In this document: piece by piece, positions 32,576-40,852 of the stretch
Numbering within the stretch: the stretch's first letter is position 1
Layout: each line of letters begins with the position of its first letter
Position numbers and translations under genes: made by a program
Assembly: GCA_034420695.1 (NCBI GenBank)
Contig: DAOULB010000056.1
Coordinates: 1 to 47,288, forward strand
Direction: 5' to 3'
Length of the DNA stretch: 47,288 nt
From: Io17-Chloro-G2 sp034420695
GTDB lineage: Bacteria; Chloroflexota; Dehalococcoidia; Lucifugimonadales; UBA3495
The notes under the pieces: model-generated
The model's database searches: none
What the model was told of the DNA's origin: nothing
What the model saw: only the letters and a program-made list of their open reading frames with translations

Positions 32576-32765
32576 CTTTTCTCTCCAATACCTTTAGTGG
32601 GCTGGACAACCGGGCCTTTCAGTCCTTCTCCCACCCGGCTCCAGAGCCGCGACATTATAGACCGGGGCAGTCCCCCCGACAAGGCAGATTGCTGCCGCAA
32701 AACTCCGGGTGACAGTGCCTGCCCGCCCATGTAAAATGGCCTCAATTCAACCTGGGAGGCGGTAT

Positions 32766-32981
32766 ATGGCCGATATTCCTGTAGTGTACACGTTGACCGT
32801 TTGCCCCGCCTGCGACCGGCTCCGGGAAGCGTGGCGCAGGCAGGGTATCGAGTACGAAGAGCGGCGTGTTGACCAGAGCCAGGACACCTTGGACGAGGCC
32901 CTTTTGTACGCCGACACGGTGCCAATCATCATCTACCCTGACGGCAAGGTGGAAGTGGGGTTCGAAGGACACACCGGTTGA
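32766..32981 (+). CDS. Glutaredoxin-like small thiol protein
   Basis: 71 residues with thioredoxin-fold N-terminus VVYTLTVCPACDRLREAWRRQGIEYEERRVD, redox CPAC (about residues 13-16), and the cis-Pro segment DTVPIIIYPDGKVEVGFEG. It resembles NrdH/GrxC-like redoxins. GGGAGG six bases before the ATG at 32766 fixes the start. A small perfect hairpin (32993-33009) separates it from a thioredoxin-fold gene. Confidence 0.82.
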   Translation: MADIPVVYTLTVCPACDRLREAWRRQGIEYEERRVDQSQDTLDEALLYADTVPIIIYPDGKVEVGFEGHTG

Positions 32982-32992
32982 GAAATCGGTTG

Positions 32993-33009
32993 ATGCGCCG
33001 TGGGCGCAT
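32993..33009 (+). other. Small perfect hairpin between two thiol-protein genes
   Basis: Stem ATGCGCC/GGCGCAT with a three-base loop and no T-run, 11 bases after the glutaredoxin-like stop. It could be a weak terminator or mRNA-processing structure. Confidence 0.4.
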
Positions 33010-33064
33010 GAACTAAGCCCCGGGATTACCCCAGAAGACCTTAGACCACCGGAGGAGGACAGCC

Positions 33065-33649
33065 ATGGCCAGCGAGACCAGCGTAGTAACCCCGGAACGA
33101 TTTGAGCAGGGGTTCACCTATCCGGACTATATCGCCCAGATCAAGGTCAACAAGGCCCGGTTCGACAGTTTCTATGAAAACTTCCAGGTTGAGGCCGGAG
33201 AGGCCGCGGCTCTGAAGGAACTGGCCGCCAAGGACAATGGGCCAGCCAAGATGCTGGTACTGGGAGAAGACTGGTGCGGCGACGTGATTCGCGGCCTGCC
33301 GGTCCTAGCCCGGATATGTGAAGCGGCCGGAATGCAAATGAGCATTTTCCCCCGTGATGAGAACCACGACATAATGAACGAGTTCTTGAAGAACGGCCAG
33401 TGGATGTCCATCCCAACCGTGGTGTTCTATACCAAGGACCACCGGTACATCTGCCACTGGATCGAGCGCCCCGAGTCAGCGGAAAGGGAAATGCAGGAGA
33501 TCGAGCAAGCCATCCGAGCTGAGAAGCCGGAAATAGACGACCAGGAATTCGGCCGGGAGCGGCGCTCCCGCACCGCGGCCCGGGCCGAGGCCTGGCAGAA
33601 GGACAGCGTAACTGAGATCCGGGCGCTGCTGGAAAAGTCCACCTCATAG
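33065..33649 (+). CDS. Thioredoxin-fold protein (Thioredoxin_9-like)
   Basis: 194 residues. The core (about 25-150) matches the bacterial Thioredoxin_9 type: MLVLGEDWCGDVIRGLPVLARI, SIPTVVFYTKD with the cis-Pro. The active site is WCGD, one cysteine only, so it is not a classical dithiol reductase; monothiol reductase, detoxification or chaperone roles are possible. The C-terminus (about 155-194) is basic/helical. AGGAGG precedes the ATG. Convergent with the MFS gene 19 bp on. Confidence 0.8.
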   Translation: MASETSVVTPERFEQGFTYPDYIAQIKVNKARFDSFYENFQVEAGEAAALKELAAKDNGPAKMLVLGEDWCGDVIRGLPVLARICEAAGMQMSIFPRDENHDIMNEFLKNGQWMSIPTVVFYTKDHRYICHWIERPESAEREMQEIEQAIRAEKPEIDDQEFGRERRSRTAARAEAWQKDSVTEIRALLEKSTS

Positions 33650-33668
33650 CAGCCGCGATTCCCAGGGT

Positions 33669-34970
33669 TCACTTGGGCGGCTTGGGATCACCCAGGAAGA
33701 GGAACATACCCGCTCCTAAGAAGCTGACCACGGCTACACCAATGAAAGGGATGTTGTAGCTGCCGGTTGCATCGAATATGAGCCCGGCAGCCAAGGGTGA
33801 GACCAGCAGGAAGAAGTTCATCGGTATCATGGATATGCCGGTGATGCTGGCAAAGGCCCGCCGCCCGAAGTAGACCCCGCGGATTGAGGTGGTCAGGGGC
33901 GTCCGACCACCGAAGCCGATACCGAACACCACCGCGAAGACCAGTGCGATTGCCGGGCTCTGGGCCACCAGCAAGATTCCCAGGGCCCCTGACTGCAGCA
34001 CCGAAAACCCGAAAAGCGCGTATCTCAGGGGGACCCGGTCCCCCACATAGCCGCCCACGAAGTTGAATACGGCGGCTACTCCCGTTTGGGTCGCCACCAC
34101 CCAGCCCACTGTCTGGAGAGAAAACCCCCGGTCCGTGAGCATGGTCCCAAGGTGGACCATCAGCGTGACTATTACGATCGAAGAACAGGCGTGGCCCAGT
34201 GACATGAGCCAGAAGGTCTTGGTGTGCATGGCCTGCTGCCAAGTGAATTCCGGCTCGGCAGCCCGCGCCCTTCCAACTGCCGCTCCTGCCTGCACATCCC
34301 GGGGGGGACCGTCGGGAGCCCGGCCATCGGGGTGCAGTCCATACTCTTCGGGCCGGTTCCTGATGAACCTGGAAATGGGGTAAGCCGCCAAGATGATCGC
34401 CAGCCCCAGCACCAACGCGCTGTTACGCCATCCCTCGAAGCCAAACCGGGCAGGTTCTATGGACCAAGCCAACGCCGGGACCAGCAGCACTCCGCCCACG
34501 GCGAACCCCTGCATGGCGATTGCCATGGCGGTGGAACGCTGCCGCACGAACCAGCTGTTCAGCACCGTCATTACCGGAAGCCAAGTGCCAAGTCCGGCCC
34601 CTGAGCTCATGATGATGAACGCCAGGTAAAACTGCCACAGGTTGTTGATGCGGCTGAAGAATAGAAAGCCCAAGCCCAGGATCAACATCCCGCTGAGCAC
34701 CATTCGGCGGGGCCCAAGTTTGTCAATCAGGTAGCCCGAAACCGGCCCCATGATCGACCCTTCCACTCTGGTAAGGGAGAATGCCAGGGAAAGCTGGGCC
34801 CGGTTCCAATGGAACTGCTGTTCCAGCACCACGAACCAAGCAGGCATTCCCTGGAAGATGGGCACAGTCCCAATGACCATGACCAAGGCCGCTAATACGG
34901 CCAGCCACCAGCCGTAAAACATGCCTCGGACCCGTTGGGTGGGGAACGCCAGTGTGCGGGGATAGGGCAA
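33669..34970 (-). CDS. MFS transporter, oxalate/formate or monocarboxylate-type
   Basis: 433 residues with 12 predicted membrane segments in two halves of six, and a central hydrophilic loop (about 215-245). FYGWWLAVLAALVMVIG, YLIDKLGPRRMVLSG (MFS loop 2-3) and GGYVGDRVPLR match the MCT/OFA-like MFS branch, which carries small carboxylates. The TTG start has AGGAAG six bases upstream; an ATG 16 codons later (34922) would also fit. It probably imports an organic acid; the substrate is not deducible. Confidence 0.87.
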   Translation of the reverse strand: MPYPRTLAFPTQRVRGMFYGWWLAVLAALVMVIGTVPIFQGMPAWFVVLEQQFHWNRAQLSLAFSLTRVEGSIMGPVSGYLIDKLGPRRMVLSGMLILGLGFLFFSRINNLWQFYLAFIIMSSGAGLGTWLPVMTVLNSWFVRQRSTAMAIAMQGFAVGGVLLVPALAWSIEPARFGFEGWRNSALVLGLAIILAAYPISRFIRNRPEEYGLHPDGRAPDGPPRDVQAGAAVGRARAAEPEFTWQQAMHTKTFWLMSLGHACSSIVIVTLMVHLGTMLTDRGFSLQTVGWVVATQTGVAAVFNFVGGYVGDRVPLRYALFGFSVLQSGALGILLVAQSPAIALVFAVVFGIGFGGRTPLTTSIRGVYFGRRAFASITGISMIPMNFFLLVSPLAAGLIFDATGSYNIPFIGVAVVSFLGAGMFLFLGDPKPPK

Positions 34971-35259
34971 GAAGTTCTTCCTGGTTCCGTGGGAAGGCGC
35001 CGGCCCGGATGTCCAGCCGCCTTGGCCAAGAGTCTCAGCCGCTGATTATCGCATACGGCGCGTCCAGATTATGGAGAATTAGCCCCGCATAGTTGCGGAT
35101 TTCCACATGAGCCGGCTGGCTGGACGCCGCCGCTGTCCCCGGAGTAGTATCACTGTGGTAGTCTCAACTTTGCCCCAGGCTTGGCGGGAGCGGGCCCGGC
35201 GCTTAACGCCAAGCGGCCGCGGACCCGCCCATCCCATTGAAATCCCCCGAGGTGCCGAA

Positions 35260-36345
35260 ATGAAGTACGGTCTGTTCATGATGCCGTCCCACCCTCCGGA
35301 ACGGGACCTTTTTCAAGCCCACCAGTGGGACTTGGACTGCCTGCGGTTGGCCGACGAACTGGGATACGACGAGGCCTGGATCGGGGAACACTTCACGAGC
35401 CCCTGGGAACCGATTCCTGCCCCCGACCTGATGATTGCCCAAGCCCTGGAACGCACCAAGAACATCAAACTGGGGACGGGGGTGCACCTGCTCCCCTACC
35501 ATCACCCGGCCGAGCTGGCCCACCGGGTGGCCTACTTGGACCACCTGGCCCAAGGCAGGTTCCTTTTCGGCATAGGTTCCGGCGGGCTGCCCAGCGACTA
35601 TGCCCTGTTCGACGTTGACGGGATGGGCGGCCAGCACCGGGACATGACCCGTGAGGCCATAGACATAATCCTGAAGATATGGGAAGACCAAGGCCCCTTC
35701 GAGTACAAGGGCAAGTATTGGAACGTCAATATTCCGGAAACCATGTACGGAACCCTGAAGTTCTTCCTGAAGCCATTCCAGCAGCCCCATCCGCCCATCG
35801 GAGTGGCCTCGGTCAGCATTGGGTCCGAAACTCTCAAGATAGCCGGAGAGCGAGGCTTCATTCCCATGAGCCTGGGCCTCAACGGTGAGTACATCGCCAG
35901 CCATTGGGACGCCGTGGCCGAGGGAGCCAAGCGTACCGGAAAAACCCCCTCCCGAAGGGAATGGCGTATCGTGCGGGACGTTTTTGTGGCCGACTCCGAC
36001 GACGAAGCATACGAGGCTGGCGTCAACGGCATGCTGGGCCGGGTGTGGCGGGACTACCTGCTACCCCTATTTGGGGAGTTCGACCTCAAGAAGGTCTTCA
36101 AGCACGACCCGGAACTGCCCGACTCCGCAGTGACCGTGGAATACATGGCGGAGCACCTGTGGCTCATTGGCTCACCGGACACCGTGGAGCGTAAGCTGCG
36201 GGACCTGTACGGCTTGTCCGGTGGATTCGGCACGCTCCTCATCCTGATATACGACTACATGGAAAATCAGGCAGGCTGGGAAAAGTCTATGCGGCTCTTG
36301 GCCCGGGAAGTGATGCCACGGCTCCGGGATGAGATCCCGGCCTAG
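35260..36345 (+). CDS. LLM class flavin-dependent monooxygenase (luciferase-like)
   Basis: 361 residues, a bacterial luciferase-family TIM barrel: MKYGLFMMPSHPPERD, ELGYDEAWIGEHFTSPWEPIPAPDLMIAQALERTKNIKLGTGVHLLPYHHP and GRFLFGIGSGGLPSDYALF. These enzymes use reduced FMN and O2 on cyclic ketones, aromatic, sulfonate or amine substrates. The LLM group is multiplied in SAR202 Chloroflexota, one reason for the taxonomic guess. The ATG at 35260 matches the family start; an open frame upstream encodes an unrelated Arg-rich segment. It converges on the desaturase gene with two bases between stops. Confidence 0.92.
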   Translation: MKYGLFMMPSHPPERDLFQAHQWDLDCLRLADELGYDEAWIGEHFTSPWEPIPAPDLMIAQALERTKNIKLGTGVHLLPYHHPAELAHRVAYLDHLAQGRFLFGIGSGGLPSDYALFDVDGMGGQHRDMTREAIDIILKIWEDQGPFEYKGKYWNVNIPETMYGTLKFFLKPFQQPHPPIGVASVSIGSETLKIAGERGFIPMSLGLNGEYIASHWDAVAEGAKRTGKTPSRREWRIVRDVFVADSDDEAYEAGVNGMLGRVWRDYLLPLFGEFDLKKVFKHDPELPDSAVTVEYMAEHLWLIGSPDTVERKLRDLYGLSGGFGTLLILIYDYMENQAGWEKSMRLLAREVMPRLRDEIPA

Positions 36346-36347
36346 GT

Positions 36348-37475
36348 TTAAGCCCGGACCGGCTTCGAACGAAGAGGGCGGCTCACCTGGTGCAAGTACT
36401 TCAGAATCTCCCAGTTTGAGCCTATGACCGAGGTCTCGTGGTAGGGGAGTTGCTTCTGGCGGCAGAACTCCTTCACCAGGGTCCTGGCCTTCCGCAGATT
36501 ATTACGGGACATGCTGGGGAACAGGTGGTGTTCAATCTGGTAGTTCAGCCCGCCGTAACACAGGTCGGTCAGGGGGTGGGGACGGACGTTCCGGGAAGTC
36601 ACCACTTGGTGGGTCAGGAAGTCCAGCCCCGAGTTCTTGGCTACCACCGGCATTCCCTTGTGATTGGGGGCAAAAGTTGCTCCCATAAACAGCCCGGCTA
36701 CCGCTTGGTGAATTAACAGGAACAGAGCTCCCTGCCACAGCCCCAACACCAAGTACAGGCCGGCCAAGTAGAGCACACCGTGGGCTAAGATCAATGCCGG
36801 TTCCACGACCGGATACTTGGCCCCCATTCCCCGCAGCAAGTAGTGGACGCCCCCAAATCTCAGGCTCATAGACGCCAGGAAAAGTATGGGGAAGAACAGG
36901 AAGGCCTGGTAGCGGATTACGGGACGGAGAAGCAATGGCTTGCTCAAGGCCTGCTCTTCGGTAAAGGCCAGGACCGAGACTTCGATGTCGTTGTCGACTC
37001 CCAGTTCGTTGGGGTTGGCGTGATGCCGGTTGTGCTTGTCCACCCACCAGCTCAGGTCCATGGCAATCAGGAAGGTTGCCAGCAGCCCAACCATCTCGTT
37101 CCTTCGGGGGGAGCGGGCAATCTGGTAATGACCGGCGTCGTGACCCAGGAAACCGATCTGAGAGAACACGAAGCCCAAGAAGGCGGCGTTCAGCAGCTGC
37201 AACCACAGGTTGTCTACCACAACCAATATTGCCAAGCTGGCAGCCAGAAGGACTAGGGCGGACAGGACCTTGAAGGTGTAATAGCCGGGCTGCTTGTCCA
37301 GCAGACCCTGTTGCTGGACCAATCGCCTCAGCTCACGGAAGTCGCTGCTCTCCCGCGCCGCACCTGCAGTCGAAACAGGGTTTTGGGAAAGCGTCGGCAG
37401 CGGCTCCATGAGGCTCGGTCCGCCTGCCAAGCCAATCGGCGCCGGGTCTCTTCCGGTTGCACTCATATCGGCCAT
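36348..37475 (-). CDS. Fatty acid desaturase, front-end (delta-6-like) type
   Basis: 375 residues with three His boxes: HDAGH (112-116), HNRHH (148-152) and QIEHHLFP near 320. The Gln-for-His third box is typical of front-end acyl-lipid desaturases. About four membrane segments. Such enzymes insert a double bond near the carboxyl end of a fatty acid with a diiron centre. Most eukaryotic homologues carry a fused cytochrome b5; this one does not, and the first 60 residues are low-complexity. The Rieske gene just upstream is a likely electron donor. Confidence 0.9.
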   Translation of the reverse strand: MADMSATGRDPAPIGLAGGPSLMEPLPTLSQNPVSTAGAARESSDFRELRRLVQQQGLLDKQPGYYTFKVLSALVLLAASLAILVVVDNLWLQLLNAAFLGFVFSQIGFLGHDAGHYQIARSPRRNEMVGLLATFLIAMDLSWWVDKHNRHHANPNELGVDNDIEVSVLAFTEEQALSKPLLLRPVIRYQAFLFFPILFLASMSLRFGGVHYLLRGMGAKYPVVEPALILAHGVLYLAGLYLVLGLWQGALFLLIHQAVAGLFMGATFAPNHKGMPVVAKNSGLDFLTHQVVTSRNVRPHPLTDLCYGGLNYQIEHHLFPSMSRNNLRKARTLVKEFCRQKQLPYHETSVIGSNWEILKYLHQVSRPLRSKPVRA

Positions 37476-37539
37476 TCTAAGAAAACCTTGGGGCAGACGT
37501 CCCCGCCGGGAATGTAAGAGTCAGGAAAAAGTAGAAGGC

Positions 37540-37562
37540 GCTGCCCCAGTGACTAGGGCAGC
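37540..37562 (-). terminator. Weak hairpin between the Rieske and desaturase genes
   Basis: Stem GCTGCCC/GGGCAGC (37540-37546 with 37556-37562), nine-base loop that includes the Rieske stop codon, and on the minus strand a T-run eight bases beyond. Could reduce read-through into the desaturase gene. Confidence 0.35.
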
Positions 37563-37840
37563 TTTTCGACGATGAGCCGCCCGTCCTCCACAGTCACAGG
37601 GGAAGCATACATCTTAGCGTCGGGACCGTTCACACAAACCCCTTCGGTGTATTCAAACCGCCAGCCGTGGTCTGGGCACATGAAGCAAGAACCCCAGTCC
37701 AGCACTTCGCCGCCGTGGTGAGGGCAAATGGACGACAGAAGCTGGTAGCCCTTGTCGCTGCGCACCAAGTAGTATGGTTCTTTCTCCAGTTCCAAGTAGG
37801 CCGGGAATTCGGTGAAGTCGGATTCTGCACCCAGGTCCAT
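37553..37840 (-). CDS. Rieske 2Fe-2S ferredoxin
   Basis: 95 residues, a minimal Rieske domain with C39-P-H41 (SICPHHGGEV) and C55-P-D-H58 (CFMCPDHGWRF), the two Cys and two His cluster ligands. It is the small-ferredoxin type associated with oxygenases. It lies 77 bp upstream of the desaturase in the same direction. Soluble; no membrane anchor. Confidence 0.9.
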   Translation of the reverse strand: MDLGAESDFTEFPAYLELEKEPYYLVRSDKGYQLLSSICPHHGGEVLDWGSCFMCPDHGWRFEYTEGVCVNGPDAKMYASPVTVEDGRLIVEKLP

Positions 37841-37958
37841 GCTTATCGGCTCCCAATGAGTTTAGGACGTTTATCGGCCCTTCTAATGATAGCCCGCCGC
37901 TAGTATAGCCTCTCACCGCGGCCACCTCAAGCAAAAGCGCCGCTGCCTCCGTGCGGGG

Positions 37959-38918
37959 CTATCCGGTAGCGCCCTCAAAAAATCGCCGCGGGTTGTCAAC
38001 CATCATCGCCTGGATGTCATCCTCCGAGGCTCCCATCTCCCTTAGCCGGGGCAGTACCCTTCGGGTGATGAACAGGTAGCCGTCGGGGTTGAACCTGCGG
38101 CGCTCCTCAGCTTGCTCCGGTGTGGGATTGGTGCTGGGAACTGAATGGTCGTGGGACAGCATTATCCGGTGGGCGAAGCCCGCATCCAGGAGTTTCTTCA
38201 AGACCTCCGTCCTGATTTCCCAGTTGGGGGTGTCGCCGGTCCGGCCTCCCGGGTAGCGGTCCAGCCCCAGCCATACCCCCTTGTTCATCAGCCCCAGCAG
38301 GTAGTCCAAGTCGGTGTCGTCGTTGCTGTGGCCGACGTACACCAAGTCCAAGTCCACCCCTTCCTCTTCCAGAATCTTGACCTGCTGGTCGCCCACCCGG
38401 TCCGGCGACCAGGTGTGGGTGGATATCCTGGCCCCCGTCTCGTTGCAGGCCCTAGCCGCCGCCCTGAGGATGATTTCCTGTGCCTCGGTAATGCCGCCCC
38501 GGTCGCTGGCCACCTTGATGATGCCCGCCTTGATTCCAGTGCCTTCTATGCCCTCCCGGATTTCCCGGATGAAATGAGGGGCCACCTGTTCCGGCGTGGC
38601 CATGGCGAAGTTCCGGGGCACCGCCAAGTGGTTGCCGGTGCAGGCGACGATGTGGACGCCGCTCCGGCGGGAGACGTCTTCCAGCAACCTGATGTCCCGT
38701 CCCAAGTCGAAGGTAGTGACGTCGATGATAGCTCTAACCCCTTCGTCGTAGGCCTCCTTCAGGGCGGCCACGCCGTCGTCGGCAACCCGCTGGTGGTCGA
38801 TAAATCCCGGATAGGTTTGGCTGACCCCCGCGGCGCTGAGCAGAACGTGCTCGTGGCTGAGAGTAAATCCCAAGTCTGCGGGCTTAACCGGCCCCAAAAC
38901 CGTTTCCACCGGCGGCAT
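37959..38918 (-). CDS. Phosphotriesterase-family metal-dependent hydrolase
   Basis: A 319-residue amidohydrolase-superfamily TIM barrel. Metal-binding residues: HEH (LSHEHVLL), the bridging lysine in IKVASDRGG, His in ISTHTW and VGHSND, and Asp in MLSHDHSVP. PTE-family members hydrolyse lactones, phosphotriesters or N-acyl compounds; promiscuous organophosphate hydrolysis cannot be inferred. The ATG at 38918 is set by GGGGAGGTGA seven bases upstream, a very strong ribosome binding site. Confidence 0.93.
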   Translation of the reverse strand: MPPVETVLGPVKPADLGFTLSHEHVLLSAAGVSQTYPGFIDHQRVADDGVAALKEAYDEGVRAIIDVTTFDLGRDIRLLEDVSRRSGVHIVACTGNHLAVPRNFAMATPEQVAPHFIREIREGIEGTGIKAGIIKVASDRGGITEAQEIILRAAARACNETGARISTHTWSPDRVGDQQVKILEEEGVDLDLVYVGHSNDDTDLDYLLGLMNKGVWLGLDRYPGGRTGDTPNWEIRTEVLKKLLDAGFAHRIMLSHDHSVPSTNPTPEQAEERRRFNPDGYLFITRRVLPRLREMGASEDDIQAMMVDNPRRFFEGATG

Positions 38919-39094
38919 AAAATCACCTCCCCGATTTCCCAAGGGAATTCGCGCCGGATTCTAGCCCACACCCTTGGGCCGGGGCAACTTGGCCGGCAGA
39001 CGTTTCTGGTGACACTTGTTACAGTGCGGTGTAGGATGGCCTTGGCGCCCCGGCCCCGGCAGTAGCGGGCCAGACTTGCGCCGAAGGAGGACTG

Positions 39095-39703
39095 ATGGCT
39101 TTGGAGTTGGACAGGGCCAGCACGGCCCTGCTGGTAATGGACTTGGAGAACGACATCGTCCACGAAGAGGGCGCCCTGAAGGATTTTGGCCTCGCCCAGC
39201 AGGTCAAGGAAAACGATGTCCTGGGGAAGGTGAACACCCTGCTTGGGGCAGCCAGAGGCGCCGGGGTCAAGGTCATTTACATTTCGGTCAAATTCCGTCC
39301 GGGGTATCCCGAAGTGGCGCCCTACGCCGGGCTATTCCAGGCCGTGGTGGGAGCCAACGCCTTGGTGGAAGGCACTTGGGGAGCCCAGATTCACGAGGCG
39401 GTGACTCCCCGGGAAGGGGAGCCGGTGGTGACCAAGCGGGCGGTCAGCGCCTTCGCAGCCTCGGACCTGGAAAAGATATTGCACGCCGGCGGAGTTTCAA
39501 CTCTCCTGTTGACCGGGGTGGCCACCAACTTCGTGGTGGAAGGGACGGCCCGGGAGGCCTCGGACCGGGGCTATAACGTCGTGGTTGTGGGAGACTGCTG
39601 CTCTTCGATCTCCCAGGAAGCCCACCAAGCGGCCCTGAACACGGTGCTGCCCTTCCTCGCCACCGTCAGCAACTTGGAGGAAGTGACCGCTGCGCTGGCC
39701 TGA
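39095..39703 (+). CDS. Isochorismatase-like hydrolase lacking the catalytic cysteine
   Basis: 202 residues of the cysteine-hydrolase/isochorismatase superfamily. D16 (LLVMDLENDIV) and K114 (VVTKRAVSAF) of the Asp-Lys-Cys triad are present. At the position of the nucleophilic Cys (family motif GVATNxCVEST), this protein has V147 (GVATNFVVEGTAR); two cysteines occur later (GDCCSS). True isochorismatases do not need the Cys because they hydrolyse a vinyl ether, so an isochorismatase-type reaction or a non-catalytic role is possible. GGAGG precedes the ATG. Convergent with the amidohydrolase gene. Confidence 0.85.
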   Translation: MALELDRASTALLVMDLENDIVHEEGALKDFGLAQQVKENDVLGKVNTLLGAARGAGVKVIYISVKFRPGYPEVAPYAGLFQAVVGANALVEGTWGAQIHEAVTPREGEPVVTKRAVSAFAASDLEKILHAGGVSTLLLTGVATNFVVEGTAREASDRGYNVVVVGDCCSSISQEAHQAALNTVLPFLATVSNLEEVTAALA

Positions 39704-39710
39704 CTGGGAT

Positions 39711-40850
39711 TCAGCCCAAGCCGTAGAGCCGGGCGCAGTTATCCCACAGGATTTTCTTCTTGGAGCCCTCCGGTATCCCGGGCAGCGCCAGCAGTTCGTC
39801 TACGGCGTGGGGAAAAGCCGAGTCCGGGTGGGGGTAGTCAGTGGAAAACACTACGTTGTCGTCCCCAACCCGATTCACCATGTCGGCGGCGGGAGCCTCG
39901 TCGGCGTCGATGGAGATAAAGCACTGGCGGTGGTAATAGAAAGAAGGCTTCTCGCTGAGCCGGAACTCGTCTCCGCCGGCGAATTTCTCCCACTGGTCGT
40001 CCATCCGGTATAGCCACCAAGGCAGCCAGCTGCAATTCCCTTCCAGGAAGGCCACCTTGAGACTGGGGAAGCGCTCCAGCACCCCTCCCAGTATCATCGA
40101 CCCCATGGCCATCATCAGTTCCAATGGAAACACCGAGGCGTGCAGCAGCGTCCGGTAATTGGGATGGCCCTCCAGCCGGGCGCCCAAGTAGTCGGCTGAG
40201 GCTGCCCCTGAAGTGCCGTGGAAGCAGACCGGGACGTTCAGTCGCTGCACCTGGTCCCAGAGTTGGTCGAAAGCCGGATCGTGGACTTGGTTGCCCGCCA
40301 CCGGCGAGGGCAGCAGCACCACTCCCATCGCCCCCAGTTGCTCTACGGCTCGCTTGGCTTCCCCGGCCGCCAGAGCGGCATCATGCTGGGGGACTATGGC
40401 CGTTGCCTTCAGCCGTGCCGGGGCTTCCTTGCAATAGTCCGCCACCCAGTCGTTGAAAGCTTGGCACAAGGCCAGAGAATAGGCGGGGTCAAGGGAATCG
40501 ACAGACACCAGCATGCTGGCCGCGGTACGGAACAACACGGCAACGTCGATGCCTTCGGCGTCCATGGCCCGCAGGGTGGACTGGGGGTCAAAGTTGCGCT
40601 CCCAGCCGTCCTTCATCACTTCCCGGGAGCGGCGGTCGAGCATCTCGTTGGCCTGCAGCACTTGGGGGTCGCCAATCCACGGCGGGATTGACCGCCCCTC
40701 AACCCGCCAGCCGGCGTAGTGGCCCGGGCGGTCGTAAGAAGCCTCGGGCCGCCGGGAAGAATAGAGAGTATCGATGTAGTCCCGGTACAGGCCCGGCGGC
40801 TCCATCAAGTGGAGGTCGCTGTCCATCACCGGGAACCCGTTCTTGGCCAC
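39711..40850 (-). CDS. Amidohydrolase_2 family decarboxylase/hydrolase
   Basis: 379 residues of the ACMSD-like Amidohydrolase_2 family. Starts with VMDSDLHLMEPPGLYRDYI (D-x-H metal motif), has VCFHGTSGAAS with a metal His, FLEGNCSWLPWWLYRMDD and FSTDYPHPDSAFP near the C-terminus. Relatives decarboxylate or hydrolyse aromatic and cyclic acids (ACMS, gamma-resorcylate, uracil-type). It is last in a four-gene minus-strand cluster with an alcohol dehydrogenase, aldolase and LUD protein. Confidence 0.9.
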   Translation of the reverse strand: MAKNGFPVMDSDLHLMEPPGLYRDYIDTLYSSRRPEASYDRPGHYAGWRVEGRSIPPWIGDPQVLQANEMLDRRSREVMKDGWERNFDPQSTLRAMDAEGIDVAVLFRTAASMLVSVDSLDPAYSLALCQAFNDWVADYCKEAPARLKATAIVPQHDAALAAGEAKRAVEQLGAMGVVLLPSPVAGNQVHDPAFDQLWDQVQRLNVPVCFHGTSGAASADYLGARLEGHPNYRTLLHASVFPLELMMAMGSMILGGVLERFPSLKVAFLEGNCSWLPWWLYRMDDQWEKFAGGDEFRLSEKPSFYYHRQCFISIDADEAPAADMVNRVGDDNVVFSTDYPHPDSAFPHAVDELLALPGIPEGSKKKILWDNCARLYGLG

Positions 40851-40852
40851 GG

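Noticed and set aside
39095..39703. Annotating this gene as a nicotinamidase
   Set aside because: The nucleophilic Cys required by nicotinamidase is Val here.
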